Assembly (NCBI RefSeq): GCF_004217545.1
Contig: NZ_SHKY01000001.1
Span: forward strand, 558,001-622,000
Reading direction: 5' to 3'
Origin: Krasilnikovia cinnamomea
Lineage (GTDB): Bacteria > Actinomycetota > Actinomycetes > Mycobacteriales > Micromonosporaceae
Length of the DNA: 64,000 nucleotides
In this document: positions 1 through 8,281 of the stretch, piece after piece
Layout: every line of letters starts with the position of its first letter
How positions within the stretch are numbered: position 1 is the first letter of the stretch
Notes under the pieces: generated by a model
Seen by the model: the letters and a program-made list of their open reading frames with translations, nothing else
Told to the model about the DNA's origin: nothing
Database searches by the model: none
Made by a program: the position numbers and the translations under genes

Positions 1-174
1 AGCAACGGCGAGCCGTTGCGCGGAGGCCTCCGTCTGCGCGGTGGGCTCCTGGTCAGCGGCCACTCCCGCAGGACAGGCCGCCCGCGCAGCCGCCGGATGC
101 GCTACCACACAGAGCGACGTCGCGAAGACCGCCAAGGCTGAACCGAGCACAATGCGGCCACGCGCCATCGACAT
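1..174 (-). CDS. Secreted protein, N-terminal part only (runs off window start)
   Basis: The reading frame begins with an ATG at 174 (a second ATG lies at 168) and stays open to base 1, giving the first 58 residues. They form a clear Sec signal peptide: a short basic start (MSMARGR), a hydrophobic stretch (IVLGSALAVFATSLCVVA) and an alanine-rich AxA cleavage region near residues 28-32. The mature part starts CPAGVAADQEPTAQTEA, Ala/Glu-rich. From memory, similar starts occur in large secreted actinobacterial LamG-type proteins, but too little is visible to assign a family. A GGGGGAG sequence just upstream fits a ribosome site. Confidence 0.55.
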   Translation of the reverse strand, partial: MSMARGRIVLGSALAVFATSLCVVAHPAAARAACPAGVAADQEPTAQTEASAQRLAVA

Positions 175-375
175 CAGGAAATCTCCCCCGCAAAGCCATC
201 GAAAGCTTGCCGGGGGCAGGTCCGTCCCCGCCGCGGAGATCCCCGCACAGCAAGCGTGCAGACCGACCGTAGAGGGCTCAGTCGAGGCCCGTCAATAGTG
301 ATGATCACCTAAGCGTTGCGGCTCCCCGTGACCCGACCTCGCGACCCTCCCGCAGATGTAGGTTGCTCGGCCTTG

Positions 376-480
376 TCGCTCATGTCGGACACCTCGCGCC
401 GCAACCTCAAGCCGTTCCTGAACAGCTGGCTGTACAACAAGAAGATCCTGGGCCATGCCGGGTCACCAGGACTGGAAGAC
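376..480 (+). pseudogene. Relic of an M1-type metallopeptidase C-terminus
   Basis: One forward frame reads SDTSRRNLKPFLNSWLYNKK followed by ILGHAGSPGLEDARR. This resembles the extreme C-terminus of M1 aminopeptidases of actinobacteria, where a TGRDL..FF..WLYGT..PP pattern precedes the end. No upstream catalytic HExxH region is present, and the frame has no convincing start, so this looks like a leftover 3' end. The resemblance is judged by eye on about 25 residues only. Confidence 0.3.
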
Positions 481-501
481 GCCCGCCGCACGCTGAGCGG
501 T

Positions 502-537
502 CCGGTACTCAGAGGCTCGCCCTCCTCTGAGCACCGG
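502..537. terminator. Strong hairpin, probable terminator
   Basis: Two 14-base arms (502-515 and 524-537) pair with one mismatch around an 8-base loop. The left arm is CCGGTACTCAGAGG. It follows the peptidase relic and precedes the mannosyltransferase gene. No clear T-run follows, as is common for actinobacterial terminators. Confidence 0.5.
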
Positions 538-629
538 TGCATTCCTCCCCCGTTCCCTCACAAGGTTGCCAGCGGGTACGGTGCACCGTTGATCGATGTC
601 TCTGACGTGCGTGGCGAGGAGTGGCCCGG

Positions 630-1865
630 GTGACCACAGATCAGGCGAAGTCAGCCGCGACGGCCACGATTCCGTTGCCACGCACGCTCGAGCAGTCCGG
701 CAGCTCGTGGCTGGCGGCTCTCCGCCGGCGCGGCATGAGCTGGCAGCGGCCGTGGTTGCGCGGCCTGCTGGTGGCGGTGGCGCTGTACCTGGCACTGCGC
801 GTCGGCACGCTGCTGGTGCTCGACACGTACGCGGAGGCCGACCCGGACCATCCCACGCTGCGCAGCCTGCTCACCGGCTGGGACGCCGTCTGGTACGGCG
901 GGATCGCCGAGCACGGCTACGACGAGGCGATCCCCCTCGGCAAGGACGGCGAGCCCGAGCTCACCAACCTCGCGTTCTTCCCGCTGTACCCCGCGCTGGT
1001 GGCCGCCGCGAAGTTCCTGCTGCCGATCCACCTCACCACCGCCCTGCTGCTGGTGGCCTGGGCGTGCGGGCTCACCGCGGCCGCCGCCCTGTACGCCGTC
1101 GGTGCGCACCTGCGCGACCCCCGCACCGGGGTCCTGCTCGCCGCGCTGTGGGCCGTCCTGCCGCACGGCGTGATCGAGTCCATGGGCTACAGCGAACCGC
1201 TGTTCACCACGCTCGCGGCCGGCGCGCTGCTGGCCGTACTGCGCCGCAACTGGCTGACCGCGGGGGCGCTGTGCCTACTGGCCGGGTTGACCCGGCCCAC
1301 CGCGGCGGCGCTGGTACTCGCCGTCGGACTCGCCGCGCTGGTGCAGGTGTGCCGGGAACCGGCCCGGTGGCGCGCGTGGTGCGCGATGCTGCTCGCCCCG
1401 GTCGGCCTGCTCGGCTACCTCGCCTGGGTCGGTGTGCGCCTGGGCCGCGCCGACGGCTACTTCTACGTGCAGAGCGTCGTCTGGAACATGAGCTTCGACG
1501 GTGGCGGCTACACCCGCCAGAGCGCCAACGCGGCCCTACTCGGCAAGCAACCGCTGGAGTTCGCCGAGGTCACCCTGGTCCTGCTGATCGCGGTGCTGCT
1601 GTTCGTCGTGGCCCTCGGCGAACGGCTCCCCTGGCCACTGCTGGTGTACGCCGGCGCCTGCCTGGCCATCGTCCTGACCGGTGACGGCTTCTACTGGGCG
1701 AAGGCCCGCCACCTGATGCCGGCGTTCCCGCTCCTGCTGCCCGTCGCGTACGCGATGGTCCGCAGCCGCAACCGCACCGTGCCCTACGCGGTGATCGGCG
1801 GGATGGCCGTGTTCTGCGCCTTCTGGAGCGTCCACCTCAACCTCACCTGGGACCACTCCTTCTGA
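630..1865 (+). CDS. PIG-V-like integral membrane mannosyltransferase
   Basis: About 411 residues, mostly hydrophobic, with eight or more predicted membrane segments. Near the N-terminus there is a basic patch, then LLVAVALYLALRVGTLLVLD, then LLTGWDAVWYGGIAEHGYD: the W-D-x-x-W-Y-x-x-I-A-x-x-G-Y pattern is typical of the PIG-V (GT76-like) mannosyltransferase family and its bacterial relatives. Those enzymes use a polyprenyl-phosphate sugar donor at the outer face of the membrane. A further motif, GYSEPLF, follows the second membrane block as in the family. A start at GTG 630 is preferred over GTG 621 because the GAGGAG ribosome site at 616-621 then has normal spacing. The acceptor is unknown. 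Confidence 0.8.
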   Translation: MTTDQAKSAATATIPLPRTLEQSGSSWLAALRRRGMSWQRPWLRGLLVAVALYLALRVGTLLVLDTYAEADPDHPTLRSLLTGWDAVWYGGIAEHGYDEAIPLGKDGEPELTNLAFFPLYPALVAAAKFLLPIHLTTALLLVAWACGLTAAAALYAVGAHLRDPRTGVLLAALWAVLPHGVIESMGYSEPLFTTLAAGALLAVLRRNWLTAGALCLLAGLTRPTAAALVLAVGLAALVQVCREPARWRAWCAMLLAPVGLLGYLAWVGVRLGRADGYFYVQSVVWNMSFDGGGYTRQSANAALLGKQPLEFAEVTLVLLIAVLLFVVALGERLPWPLLVYAGACLAIVLTGDGFYWAKARHLMPAFPLLLPVAYAMVRSRNRTVPYAVIGGMAVFCAFWSVHLNLTWDHSF

Positions 1866-1923
1866 AGCGCTTCGTCCGGGAGCGTCACCGGACATCCACG
1901 GCAGCAGGCCATACCGTCGGCAC

Positions 1924-2085
1924 ATGAGTGTCATCCAGGGCGACCGCCGGACCTTCTACCAGTTGCTGGTGAGCACCCTGCTGGTATTAGTGGCCAACTT
2001 GGCCGTGACCGTGAGGACCGCCGCCACGCCCATGCCGAGGAAGCGCCGGGCCCAGCGATCCTGCCTGTCAGCCACTTTCGACTAG
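1924..2085 (+). pseudogene. Relic of an MFS transporter N-terminus (53 codons)
   Basis: The short frame starts MSVIQGDRRTFYQLLVSTLL and continues VLVANLAVTV. Many actinobacterial major-facilitator transporters begin with a near-identical pattern (DRR.FYQLL..TL...V.N..VWFA). After about 30 residues the similarity stops and the frame becomes basic and non-transmembrane before a TAG at 2083. It overlaps the 3' end of the convergent lipoprotein gene by four bases. I read it as a truncated transporter gene. A genuine small membrane protein is possible but less likely. Confidence 0.4.
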
Positions 2086-2555
2086 CGCGGCGTTGGCGAC
2101 TTGTAGCACGGGGAGTAGATGAGGACGGCCAGCCATTCTGGGGTCTTAGCGGTCGTCAGGTTCAATTCGTAGCCGTCGTCACCGGTGCTGGCCGACAGCT
2201 TTCCCCGGTTCTCGCCGAAGGTCTCGTCTTCGGTGATCTTCCAGCCCTTCGCCTTCCACTGCTCGCGGAACTGCGCAAGGGTCGGCAGTTGCTTCTCCGG
2301 AGCGAGCGTGATCTGGTAAGCGCCCTGCACGCTGTAGACGTCGTCGCTGGTCTCACCCAGTTTCCCGGTGCACGCCATCGAGGACTCGCCCTGTTTGGTG
2401 AACTGGCCACCGATCGTGCTGCGGATGTCCTCGGCGTACTGGCGGACGATGGCGTTCACGTCGGCTTCGGTCTTGGTGTCCACGGCCCCTCCATTGGTGC
2501 AGCCCGCCAAGGCGGTGAGTACGGCGACGACGGCAAGCCTGGTTGAGATTCGCAT
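2082..2555 (-). CDS. Lipoprotein of unknown function
   Basis: 157 residues. The N-terminus MRISTRLAVVAVLTALAGCT is a lipoprotein signal peptide with lipobox L-A-G-C, so the mature protein should be lipidated at Cys19 and anchored outside the membrane. The rest is soluble, with a central VYSVQGAYQITLAPEKQ and a C-terminal CYKSP. I do not recognise a family. Its ATG shares one base with the TAA of the upstream DUF1023 gene (TAATG), so translation is probably coupled. It is the last gene of a three-gene operon. Confidence 0.8.
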   Translation of the reverse strand: MRISTRLAVVAVLTALAGCTNGGAVDTKTEADVNAIVRQYAEDIRSTIGGQFTKQGESSMACTGKLGETSDDVYSVQGAYQITLAPEKQLPTLAQFREQWKAKGWKITEDETFGENRGKLSASTGDDGYELNLTTAKTPEWLAVLIYSPCYKSPTPR

Positions 2556-4252
2556 TACCTGTTCTCCGGCTTCGTCCCGTGGTCGAGTGTGACAGCTTCG
2601 TAGTTCCCGGCGATGATGGCGCCCTGGTTGTTGAGGCTGTCGCTGCCACGGTCCCAGTAGCTGGTGTGCAGCGGCGTGTCCACGTGGTACTTGTTCGCCC
2701 CGAACTCCTGGTAGTGAGGGCTGCCATCGTGCCCGTCGGCGTACAACTCGCCGAGCATCTGGCCGACACCCCCACCAAGGACGGTGAGGATGTCCTGTAC
2801 GCCTGTGGTGCCGGAGACCGGGTCGGTGCTGGAGGCACCGGCCCAGACGTGGCGGGGGTCGACGTGCAGGTCCCGGGCGTGGTCGACGTGCATGCCGGGT
2901 GATCCTTGCACGAGGATGTCGTCGACGCGCAGGTTGCCGGTCTTGGCGGCTTCGCCGACGACGGTCGACCCGTACGAGTGGCCCATCGCGGTGAGATGGT
3001 TCGCGGGGCCCTCGTGGGTGGCGCGCATGCTCTCCATGAAGTTCAGATACGGCGGTCCGCCGGCCTTGGAACGGTCCTCGAACCCGACGGAGTCCAATTC
3101 GGGGGCATCGTAGCCGAGCCAGTAGACAGTGGACACGGTTTCGCCGGGGTCGGCGTGTGCGTTGGCGGCTTCGTTGAGGGCGATCATCCGGTCGACGTTG
3201 TCCTTGGTGTTGCCCTCAAGGGTAGTGCCCAGGCCGGGCGCCCACACCGCCGTGTGCTGCGCCGTGTCGGGGTTGCCCACCGCGATGATGACCTTGCCGT
3301 CACCGCCGGGTTGCGGGTCGATACCCAGCAGCAATCCATTGCCCCCGAGTTTCGTCAGGGCTGCGTCGACCGGCGCCAGTTTCGCCTGCATGGCGTCGAT
3401 CGCACCCACTTCCTGCAGCAGGATGCCCAGCTCGTTCTGCTTCGCCCAGTCATCACCCACGCCCTGGGACTGCAGTTCGGCGATCCGCCGCCGGTAGCCG
3501 TCCTCCAGGCTCTGCAGCTGATCCTGCCGGTTGTGCAGGAACAACCGGTTCGCGATGTCGCGGTCCGACGCCGGTACCCCGTCCAGCCAGCCCACCAGGT
3601 CCGGGAAGGTGGTGATGGCGTCTTCCTGCTGCTGCGGGGTGAGGCTGTCCCACCACGCCTTCACGTCCGCGGGTGGCCGGCCCTTCTGACCCTGCAACGC
3701 CGCGGCGGTCACCGGCGCGATGCTGCCGGTGCCGAACCCGGTCCGCGGGTCGGGCAGGTTCACCTGGATCGCGTTCATGGTCGAGGAGTCCAGGTCCACG
3801 GCCCGCTCGATGATCCCCTGCAGCTGCTGCACGTACGACGAGATCGCCTGCGCGAGCTGCTGCCCGGCGCTGGAATCCGACGCCAGCGCAGTGCCCGCGG
3901 CCACCGTACCGGCGGCGAGGTCGACCACGAAACCCTTGCTGGTCGCCTCGGCGGCGATCTGCCGAGCCATCTCCTGCAGGCTACGTATCGTGTCGGCATG
4001 GGTTCGCAGCGCCTGACCGATCCGGCGGCACGGCGGCTCCGTGTTGCTCGCCTCGGCTCGCAGGTCACGGTTCGCCTGCTGCGCGGCCTGCGCCGCGGGG
4101 CCGAGCGGCCACGCATAGGGCAGATCGCGGCTGCCCCGGATCAGGTCTTCACAGGCGTCGTCGAGGTCGCCCGCCACCGCCAGCCACGCCTCGGCCGCGG
4201 CGTGGACACGCTCCGGGTCGGCGTCGAGCAGTGTCTGCAGTGTGAATGCCAT
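2555..4252 (-). CDS. DUF1023 alpha/beta-hydrolase
   Basis: 565 residues. The first 170 are helical and Ala-rich (MAFTLQTLLDADPERVHAAA), resembling an ESX/WXG-like four-helix N-terminal region. The second half is an alpha/beta-hydrolase of the DUF1023 type: the nucleophile elbow reads GHSYGST, with the DPVSG and H-containing C-terminal segments expected of the family. DUF1023 proteins are often encoded next to ESX-like small proteins in actinobacteria, as here: a 110-residue protein ends 8 bases upstream and a lipoprotein overlaps downstream. Substrate unknown; no signal peptide seen. Confidence 0.85.
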   Translation of the reverse strand: MAFTLQTLLDADPERVHAAAEAWLAVAGDLDDACEDLIRGSRDLPYAWPLGPAAQAAQQANRDLRAEASNTEPPCRRIGQALRTHADTIRSLQEMARQIAAEATSKGFVVDLAAGTVAAGTALASDSSAGQQLAQAISSYVQQLQGIIERAVDLDSSTMNAIQVNLPDPRTGFGTGSIAPVTAAALQGQKGRPPADVKAWWDSLTPQQQEDAITTFPDLVGWLDGVPASDRDIANRLFLHNRQDQLQSLEDGYRRRIAELQSQGVGDDWAKQNELGILLQEVGAIDAMQAKLAPVDAALTKLGGNGLLLGIDPQPGGDGKVIIAVGNPDTAQHTAVWAPGLGTTLEGNTKDNVDRMIALNEAANAHADPGETVSTVYWLGYDAPELDSVGFEDRSKAGGPPYLNFMESMRATHEGPANHLTAMGHSYGSTVVGEAAKTGNLRVDDILVQGSPGMHVDHARDLHVDPRHVWAGASSTDPVSGTTGVQDILTVLGGGVGQMLGELYADGHDGSPHYQEFGANKYHVDTPLHTSYWDRGSDSLNNQGAIIAGNYEAVTLDHGTKPENR

Positions 4253-4260
4253 CCCGACGC

Positions 4261-4593
4261 CTACCGCGCCGCGCCGGGCGTGGGATGCCCATTGGGACTC
4301 CCGGCGAGCCGGGCCGCGGCACCGCGGTCAGTAGTCGCGTAGTCCTTCGCGGCATTGCTCAGTGACATGCCGTGGGCGTCGACCTGGGCGACGAGATTGC
4401 GGACGAAGGCCGACCATGCCTTCTCAGCGCTTGCCAGCACCTCGCCAGTCCCCCAGCCACGCCACGCGCCAGCGGAACCCAACTGCCCTGCATGGGCCCG
4501 GTACGCCTGCTGGAACTTGTCCGACGACTGATCGACCGCTGTGCCGACCTTCACCAACGCCACCGTATCGACCTGCCCCGTTGGATACCCCAT
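4261..4593 (-). CDS. ESX-like small helical protein (possible type VII secretion substrate)
   Basis: 110 residues, predicted almost wholly helical, with a central turn AGAWRGWGTGEV that resembles the W-x-G hairpin of WXG100/EspC-type proteins. It is the first gene of a co-directional operon with a DUF1023 hydrolase and a lipoprotein, a pairing common in actinomycetes. No ESX ATPase or membrane components are in the window, so secretion by a type VII system is inference. Confidence 0.65.
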   Translation of the reverse strand: MGYPTGQVDTVALVKVGTAVDQSSDKFQQAYRAHAGQLGSAGAWRGWGTGEVLASAEKAWSAFVRNLVAQVDAHGMSLSNAAKDYATTDRGAAARLAGSPNGHPTPGAAR

Positions 4594-4742
4594 AGCCGTG
4601 CGCCTCCCCCGTCATGCGCCGCCCGCCTCGACGGCGCACGCGGGACGGTACTACAACACCTACATCCATGTGGCCCCGCATTCACCACCAAACGGGCTTT
4701 CCGTACGGATCGCTGCGTCGAAGGGCGCGCCCATGGAACTAA

Positions 4743-4767
4743 GACCGCATCTCGTTTGGGGTTGTTG
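4743..4767 (+). repeat. Left terminal inverted repeat of the IS5-type element
   Basis: 25 bp matching the reverse complement of 5512-5536 at 24 positions. It begins exactly after the TAA target duplication. Confidence 0.85.
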
Positions 4768-4794
4768 TCGGGCAAGGTCATTCGTTGATCGGGC

Positions 4795-5527
4795 ATGGAC
4801 GACGTGGAGAAGTACTGTCCGGAGTCGTTGTGGGTGCTCGCGCAGCCGCTGCTGCCCGCGCACCCGAAACGTCACCAGGGCGGTGGACGACGCCGTATCG
4901 ATGACCGGTTCACCGAGTGGACCGCTCACGGGGTCATGAACGCCTTGCATCGGGCCATGCTCGACGTGCTCGGCGCAGCCGGACAGATCGACTGGTCGCG
5001 GGCCAGCGTGGACGCCATGCACGTGCGCGCGGTCAAAGGGGGACCTGACCGGGCCCAGCCCGGTCGATCGCGGTAAGCCCGGCTCCAAGGTCCACGCGGT
5101 CGCGGACCGGAACGGGCTTGCCCTGTATGCGGATGTCTCTGCCGCCAACGTCAACGATCATCTGCTGCTCGCGGACGTGGTCGATGGCGTCAGCCCCGTT
5201 CGCCAGCCGGTCGGTCGGCCCCGTCACCGGCCGGTCAAGATGCACGGCGACAAGGGCTACGACTACCCGGCCTGCCGCGAGGTGCTGCATGAGCGCAACA
5301 TCATCGCCCGGATCGCCCGCCGAGGCATCGAATCATCGTCCCGGCTCGGCCGGTACCGCTACGTCATCGAACGCTGCCTGGAGTGGGTTAGCCGGTTCCG
5401 GCGCCTGGTCCGCCGTTACGAACGCAAGGCTTTCCACTTCCTCGGATTCCTGCGCCTGGCCTGCGCTGTCATCTGCTACCGCCGCGCCGTACGCCTCAAC
5501 CTGCTGACCAGCAACAACCCCAAATGA
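4795..5527 (+). pseudogene. IS5-family transposase, internally deleted and in two frames
   Basis: The first frame (4795-5076) starts MDDVEKYCPESLWVLAQPLL and jumps from GGGRRRIDDR directly to FTEWTAHGVMNALH. Family members have about 30 more residues (the GCAWRALP region) there, so an in-frame deletion of roughly 90 bases is likely. It contains the first catalytic Asp (SVDAMHVRA). The rest (GDLTGPSPVDRGKPGSK, then MHGDKGYD and VIERCLEW with the remaining D and E) lies in the +1 frame, joined at a G5 run near 5037-5042. A programmed frameshift at this run is possible, since some IS5-group elements use one, but the internal deletion alone should inactivate it. Confidence 0.8.
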
Positions 5528-5536
5528 GATGCGGTC
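5512..5536 (-). repeat. Right terminal inverted repeat of the IS5-type element
   Basis: Partner of 4743-4767 and followed directly by the second TAA target copy. The transposase reading frame ends inside this repeat. Confidence 0.85.
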
Positions 5537-5568
5537 TAAGACGGTGGGAAGCGGCGTCGGGGGGCTCC

Positions 5569-5955
5569 TTACGGCCAGGGCAACGGCAGAGGTTCCGCGT
5601 CGGGGTCGGGCCGTAGGGGTATGGCCGGCTCGAAAGCGACGGAGGGTGTTGACGACGGAGACCGCAACGTTCTCGAACTGCTCAGGCTCGGCCGAAAGGA
5701 TCCTCGATATCGATGTGGTTCGTGTTCGACTTCGAGCCCGCGGATCAGCCAATGGTTGTCCGCCTGGCTCTCGAGGACGGCTTGGTAGATCTGGTGGCCG
5801 ATCCAGGATCGCCACAGCCGCTGCACGTCAGCGGCGTCGAGGTGCGCCAGCCAGCGGATCTCAATGTCGAACGGGCCGAGGCCATCGCTCAGGAGCTGTC
5901 GGGCGTCAGCGTCCAGGACCAGGCCGGATGAACGGCTTCTCATCCGGCGGTCCAC
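5569..5955 (-). CDS. Hypothetical protein
   Basis: 128 residues. The body (DIEIRWLAHLDAADVQRLWR, then SWIGHQIYQAVLE) looks like a folded alpha/beta protein; the last 40 residues are Ser/Pro-rich and low in complexity. I recognise no family. The start could also be ATG 5943, and no strong ribosome site is visible at either. The gene ends 32 bases from the insertion sequence, so its 3' end may have been altered by that insertion. Confidence 0.45.
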   Translation of the reverse strand: MDRRMRSRSSGLVLDADARQLLSDGLGPFDIEIRWLAHLDAADVQRLWRSWIGHQIYQAVLESQADNHWLIRGLEVEHEPHRYRGSFRPSLSSSRTLRSPSSTPSVAFEPAIPLRPDPDAEPLPLPWP

Positions 5956-6147
5956 CGCCGGGAAAGCTCGCCCCGCCGACGTCCGCCAGCGCTTGATCGG
6001 ATCAGCATTTCGGTGACGCGACGGGCGTTGACTGGGTGCGCACCGTCACGGGGGGTACGGGATTTCACGCTGGGCCTTCGGCCGCGCCGCTGGCACACGG
6101 GGAGAAAGCGTCCGGGGGTGCTGGGCCTACGCAGGTAGGGTGCCACC

Positions 6148-6795
6148 GTGCGCCTGCTGACCGACCTGGTCGAATCGAATGATCCAGCCTGGCCCGAGAT
6201 CGAGGCCGCAGTCGCCGCATCGCCATACCCAGTTGTCACGCTTGCCGCTGACCCGCAACGCGCCGACGAGGAGTTGCTGTGGGCGCAGGTGACGACGCGG
6301 TCCTGGTTGGGTGCGGTGGTGCACCGCAGCGGCGGTCTCGTGATCGATCACGGGTGGCTGCGTGTCTTGGGATCGGGCAACAACGAGCGCCACCTGGCCA
6401 GCCTCAGCGAGATCAACGACAGCGTCACCAGCGGCGTCATCGTGGCCCAAGACGTCTTGGGCGGTCAGTTCGCCTGGAGACCAAACACCACCGGCAAGCC
6501 CACGATCTGCTACCTCGCCCCGGACACCATGGACTGGGAGGACTGCGAGCGCGGCTATGGCGACTGGCTCGCTGCCATGCTCGGTGGCGCGACGACCGCC
6601 TTCTACAAGGATCTGCGGTGGCCAGGATGGGTTGACGACGTGCAGGCGTGCCGCCTCGACCACGCCATCAGTCTGTGGCCTCCGCCGTGGACGAGAGAAG
6701 GCAAGGATCTCAGCGCAGCCTCCCGCCGCCCGGTACCGATGTCCGAAGCGATGTCCTTGATCGGCGTCACCCGAAATGGTCGAAGCCCCGCCTGA
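6148..6795 (+). CDS. DUF2625 family protein
   Basis: 215 residues starting at GTG 6148 after a GGTAGGG ribosome site. The segment LLWAQVTTRSWLGAVVHRSG followed by IDHGWLRVLGSG is the hallmark of DUF2625, a cytosolic bacterial family of unknown function. WEDCERGYGDWLAAML and a Trp-rich C-terminal region follow, as in full-length members. Its 3' end overlaps the end of the convergent PPOX gene by 29 bases. Confidence 0.8.
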   Translation: MRLLTDLVESNDPAWPEIEAAVAASPYPVVTLAADPQRADEELLWAQVTTRSWLGAVVHRSGGLVIDHGWLRVLGSGNNERHLASLSEINDSVTSGVIVAQDVLGGQFAWRPNTTGKPTICYLAPDTMDWEDCERGYGDWLAAMLGGATTAFYKDLRWPGWVDDVQACRLDHAISLWPPPWTREGKDLSAASRRPVPMSEAMSLIGVTRNGRSPA

Positions 6796-7153
6796 GTCCC
6801 CGAGGACGTTCACGATTGACATACGGCTCACCGTCGTAACGCCGCGACAACCGGTCAATATCCCGCAAGCCCACGTCATCAGCGATGGAGACGACCCGGC
6901 CATGCATGCTGACGTGGGTACCCCAGTTGTCCTGCGCCAGCACGGTCAGCGAGACCCGCGGGTCCGCGCGCAGGTGCTCGAGCCGCGGCCGCTTCGCGTC
7001 GAGGCCCAGCAGCACACGGCCGTCGTCTTCGAGCAGATGCCAGGTGGCCACGGTGACCGGACGGCCGTCAGCGGCGACCGTGGCCATCACCGCGGGATTC
7101 GGCTGCCGGAGAAGATCAACCACGGGCTGCGGCAGAGGCTGGTGAGTTGACAT
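6767..7153 (-). CDS. Pyridoxamine-5'-phosphate-oxidase-like (PPOX) protein, F420/flavin type
   Basis: 128 residues from the ATG at 7153 (MSTHQPLPQPVVDLL). NPAVMATVAADGRPVTVATW is the standard first beta-hairpin of split-barrel PPOX proteins, followed by LGLDAKRPRLEHLRADPRVS and the GEPYVNRERP segment near the end. Actinobacterial relatives use F420 or FMN as cofactor. Typical members carry a further strand after GEPY..RERPR; here the frame ends RRGFDHFG within 13 residues, so the C-terminus looks shortened. An upstream ATG (7192) would add 13 residues but has no better ribosome site. Confidence 0.8.
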   Translation of the reverse strand: MSTHQPLPQPVVDLLRQPNPAVMATVAADGRPVTVATWHLLEDDGRVLLGLDAKRPRLEHLRADPRVSLTVLAQDNWGTHVSMHGRVVSIADDVGLRDIDRLSRRYDGEPYVNRERPRGLRRGFDHFG

Positions 7154-7237
7154 GGGCCGAGCGTGGATCGCCCAGCGCCGTGCCATGTCCAAGGCGTGGT
7201 GTTGGACCGCCGGTAAGCCCAGGAAGCCACAAAATGA

Positions 7238-7657
7238 TCAATCCGGCAGGGCCCGAACGAGATACGCCAGAATCTCTTGGGCGCCGTCGCGGACGGCCAC
7301 GTCCGCGTCGACAAGCAGCTCCCGCAGAGCCCGCCGGAACCGCGAGCGATCCGCCTGCGAGCCACAAGACAACGTGAACAACCTGCCACTCAAAGCGTCG
7401 TAGAGATGTTGGGAGTGCTCATCGTCCCCCGTCGTCCAGGCAGAGGTGAACAGCCGCAACGCCGGCCCGTCAGCCCGCAGCAACAGTCCCTCCGCCGTCG
7501 CATCGGTGACAGCGGTGTCGCGGGGATCGAGCAGCAGCGAGTGCACTACCACGTCCACCTGTTCATCTCCGACGAAGCCACTCAACTCGCGGCCAGCGAA
7601 CGCCCGATCCGACCACAAACCGGACCGGGCCAGCGACAGCAACCGTTCCACATCCAC
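7238..7657 (-). CDS. Helical-repeat (HEAT-like) hypothetical protein
   Basis: 139 residues, rich in Leu, Ala and Arg with a recurring helix pattern (ERLLSLARSGLWSDRAFAGR, then RFRRALRELLVDADVAVRDG). This suggests two to four HEAT-like alpha-hairpins, used in protein-protein contacts. No catalytic motif is seen. The start ATG 7657 follows the relic at 7684-7848 by 26 bases on the same strand. Confidence 0.6.
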   Translation of the reverse strand: MDVERLLSLARSGLWSDRAFAGRELSGFVGDEQVDVVVHSLLLDPRDTAVTDATAEGLLLRADGPALRLFTSAWTTGDDEHSQHLYDALSGRLFTLSCGSQADRSRFRRALRELLVDADVAVRDGAQEILAYLVRALPD

Positions 7658-7683
7658 AAGGAGATCATGCCCGAGCTTGACCT

Positions 7684-7848
7684 CTACGGAGATCGGAGGT
7701 CTTGCACCGCTACCACGTCGGGTGCGTGATCGTTGATCAATCCCGCCAGTCCTCGGAGCTTCGCGTCGTACGCCGCCGCGGTGTTCGGCCCGCCCGGTTG
7801 GCCGGACCGGAACTGGTTCTCCACATTCAATGGCTTCACCGTGAACAT
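7684..7848 (-). pseudogene. N-terminal fragment of an endonuclease/exonuclease/phosphatase-family gene
   Basis: 54 residues: VKPLNVENQFRSGQPGGPNT leads into YDAKLRGLAGLINDHAPDVV and AVQDL, then a stop. This is the opening of the EEP fold (ATLNVENLF...., then D.....D.V..QE), except that the metal-binding Glu of the QE motif is Asp here (VQDL). Everything after the second strand is missing. A C-terminal EEP relic lies near 44.0-44.7 kb on the same strand. Confidence 0.6.
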
Positions 7849-8058
7849 GAGCACCCCCGGAGCTGCCCAGAACCTCGGCTGCATGGGCAGGTCACGCCGC
7901 CCCGGCGGCTGCAATCTCCAGCATCGTCCCGGCGCTCGGCGACACACGTTGTCACCTGAGCGACACGGCGCGCCCGATCGGCTGACGTAGTTCTGAAGGG
8001 TGCGCGTGCCGGAGACCTGGCGAGCCGACATCCGGCCCGCTCGAGCGAGCCGACCTTG

Positions 8059-8268
8059 TTACCCGTCGTTCGCGGGAAGGGGCGCGCGGTTCGCGGCGAT
8101 CCATCCTTCGACGTCCTGGGCAAGCCAGACCTTGCCCTGGCCCAGGTCGGCGACGGCCTTCGGGAAGTCGACCCGGCTGGTGATCTGGTAGGTCCGCTGC
8201 CGGCTGATGCCGCCGAGCCGGATCCGAATCTCATGAGCGCCCATCAAGTGCAGTCTCACATCCGTCAT
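8059..8268 (-). CDS. AlpA-like helix-turn-helix DNA-binding protein
   Basis: 69 residues. IRIRLGGISRQRTYQITSRV followed by FPKAVADLGQGKVWLAQDVE and GWIAANR is the compact winged HTH of the AlpA/MerR-excisionase type: RLGGISRQR is the recognition turn and W..DVEGWI the wing. Such proteins act as excisionases or small regulators on mobile elements. A leaderless start at ATG 8268 is likely because a TATAGT box sits 7 bases upstream; ATG 8286 would add six residues. Confidence 0.7.
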   Translation of the reverse strand: MTDVRLHLMGAHEIRIRLGGISRQRTYQITSRVDFPKAVADLGQGKVWLAQDVEGWIAANRAPLPANDG

Positions 8269-8275
8269 GCACAAG

Positions 8276-8281
8276 ACTATA
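8276..8281 (-). promoter_or_regulatory. -10 box (TATAGT) inside a palindrome, likely leaderless promoter
   Basis: TATAGT on the minus strand ends 7 bases before ATG 8268, the geometry of a leaderless actinobacterial promoter. The box lies inside the 10-bp palindrome GACTATAGTC (8275-8284), which could also be an operator for autoregulation by the AlpA-like protein. Confidence 0.4.

Larger units (their letters stand above)
4743..5536 (+). mobile_element. IS5-type insertion sequence, 794 bp, defective
   Basis: The element is bounded by inverted repeats 4743-4767 and 5512-5536 (25 bp, one mismatch, both starting GACCGCATCTC) and flanked on both sides by TAA (4740-4742 and 5537-5539). A 3-bp TNA duplication is typical of the IS427/IS1031-type branch of the IS5 family. 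The encoded transposase is split and internally deleted, so the copy should be unable to move by itself. Confidence 0.85.

Noticed and set aside
2906..4342. A 478-codon plus-strand open frame
   Set aside because: Antisense of the DUF1023 hydrolase and the ESX-like gene, both of which have motifs and coupled starts.
5333..5815. Minus-strand frame overlapping the IS element end
   Set aside because: Opposite the transposase C-terminus and in a frame different from the better protein at 5569-5955.
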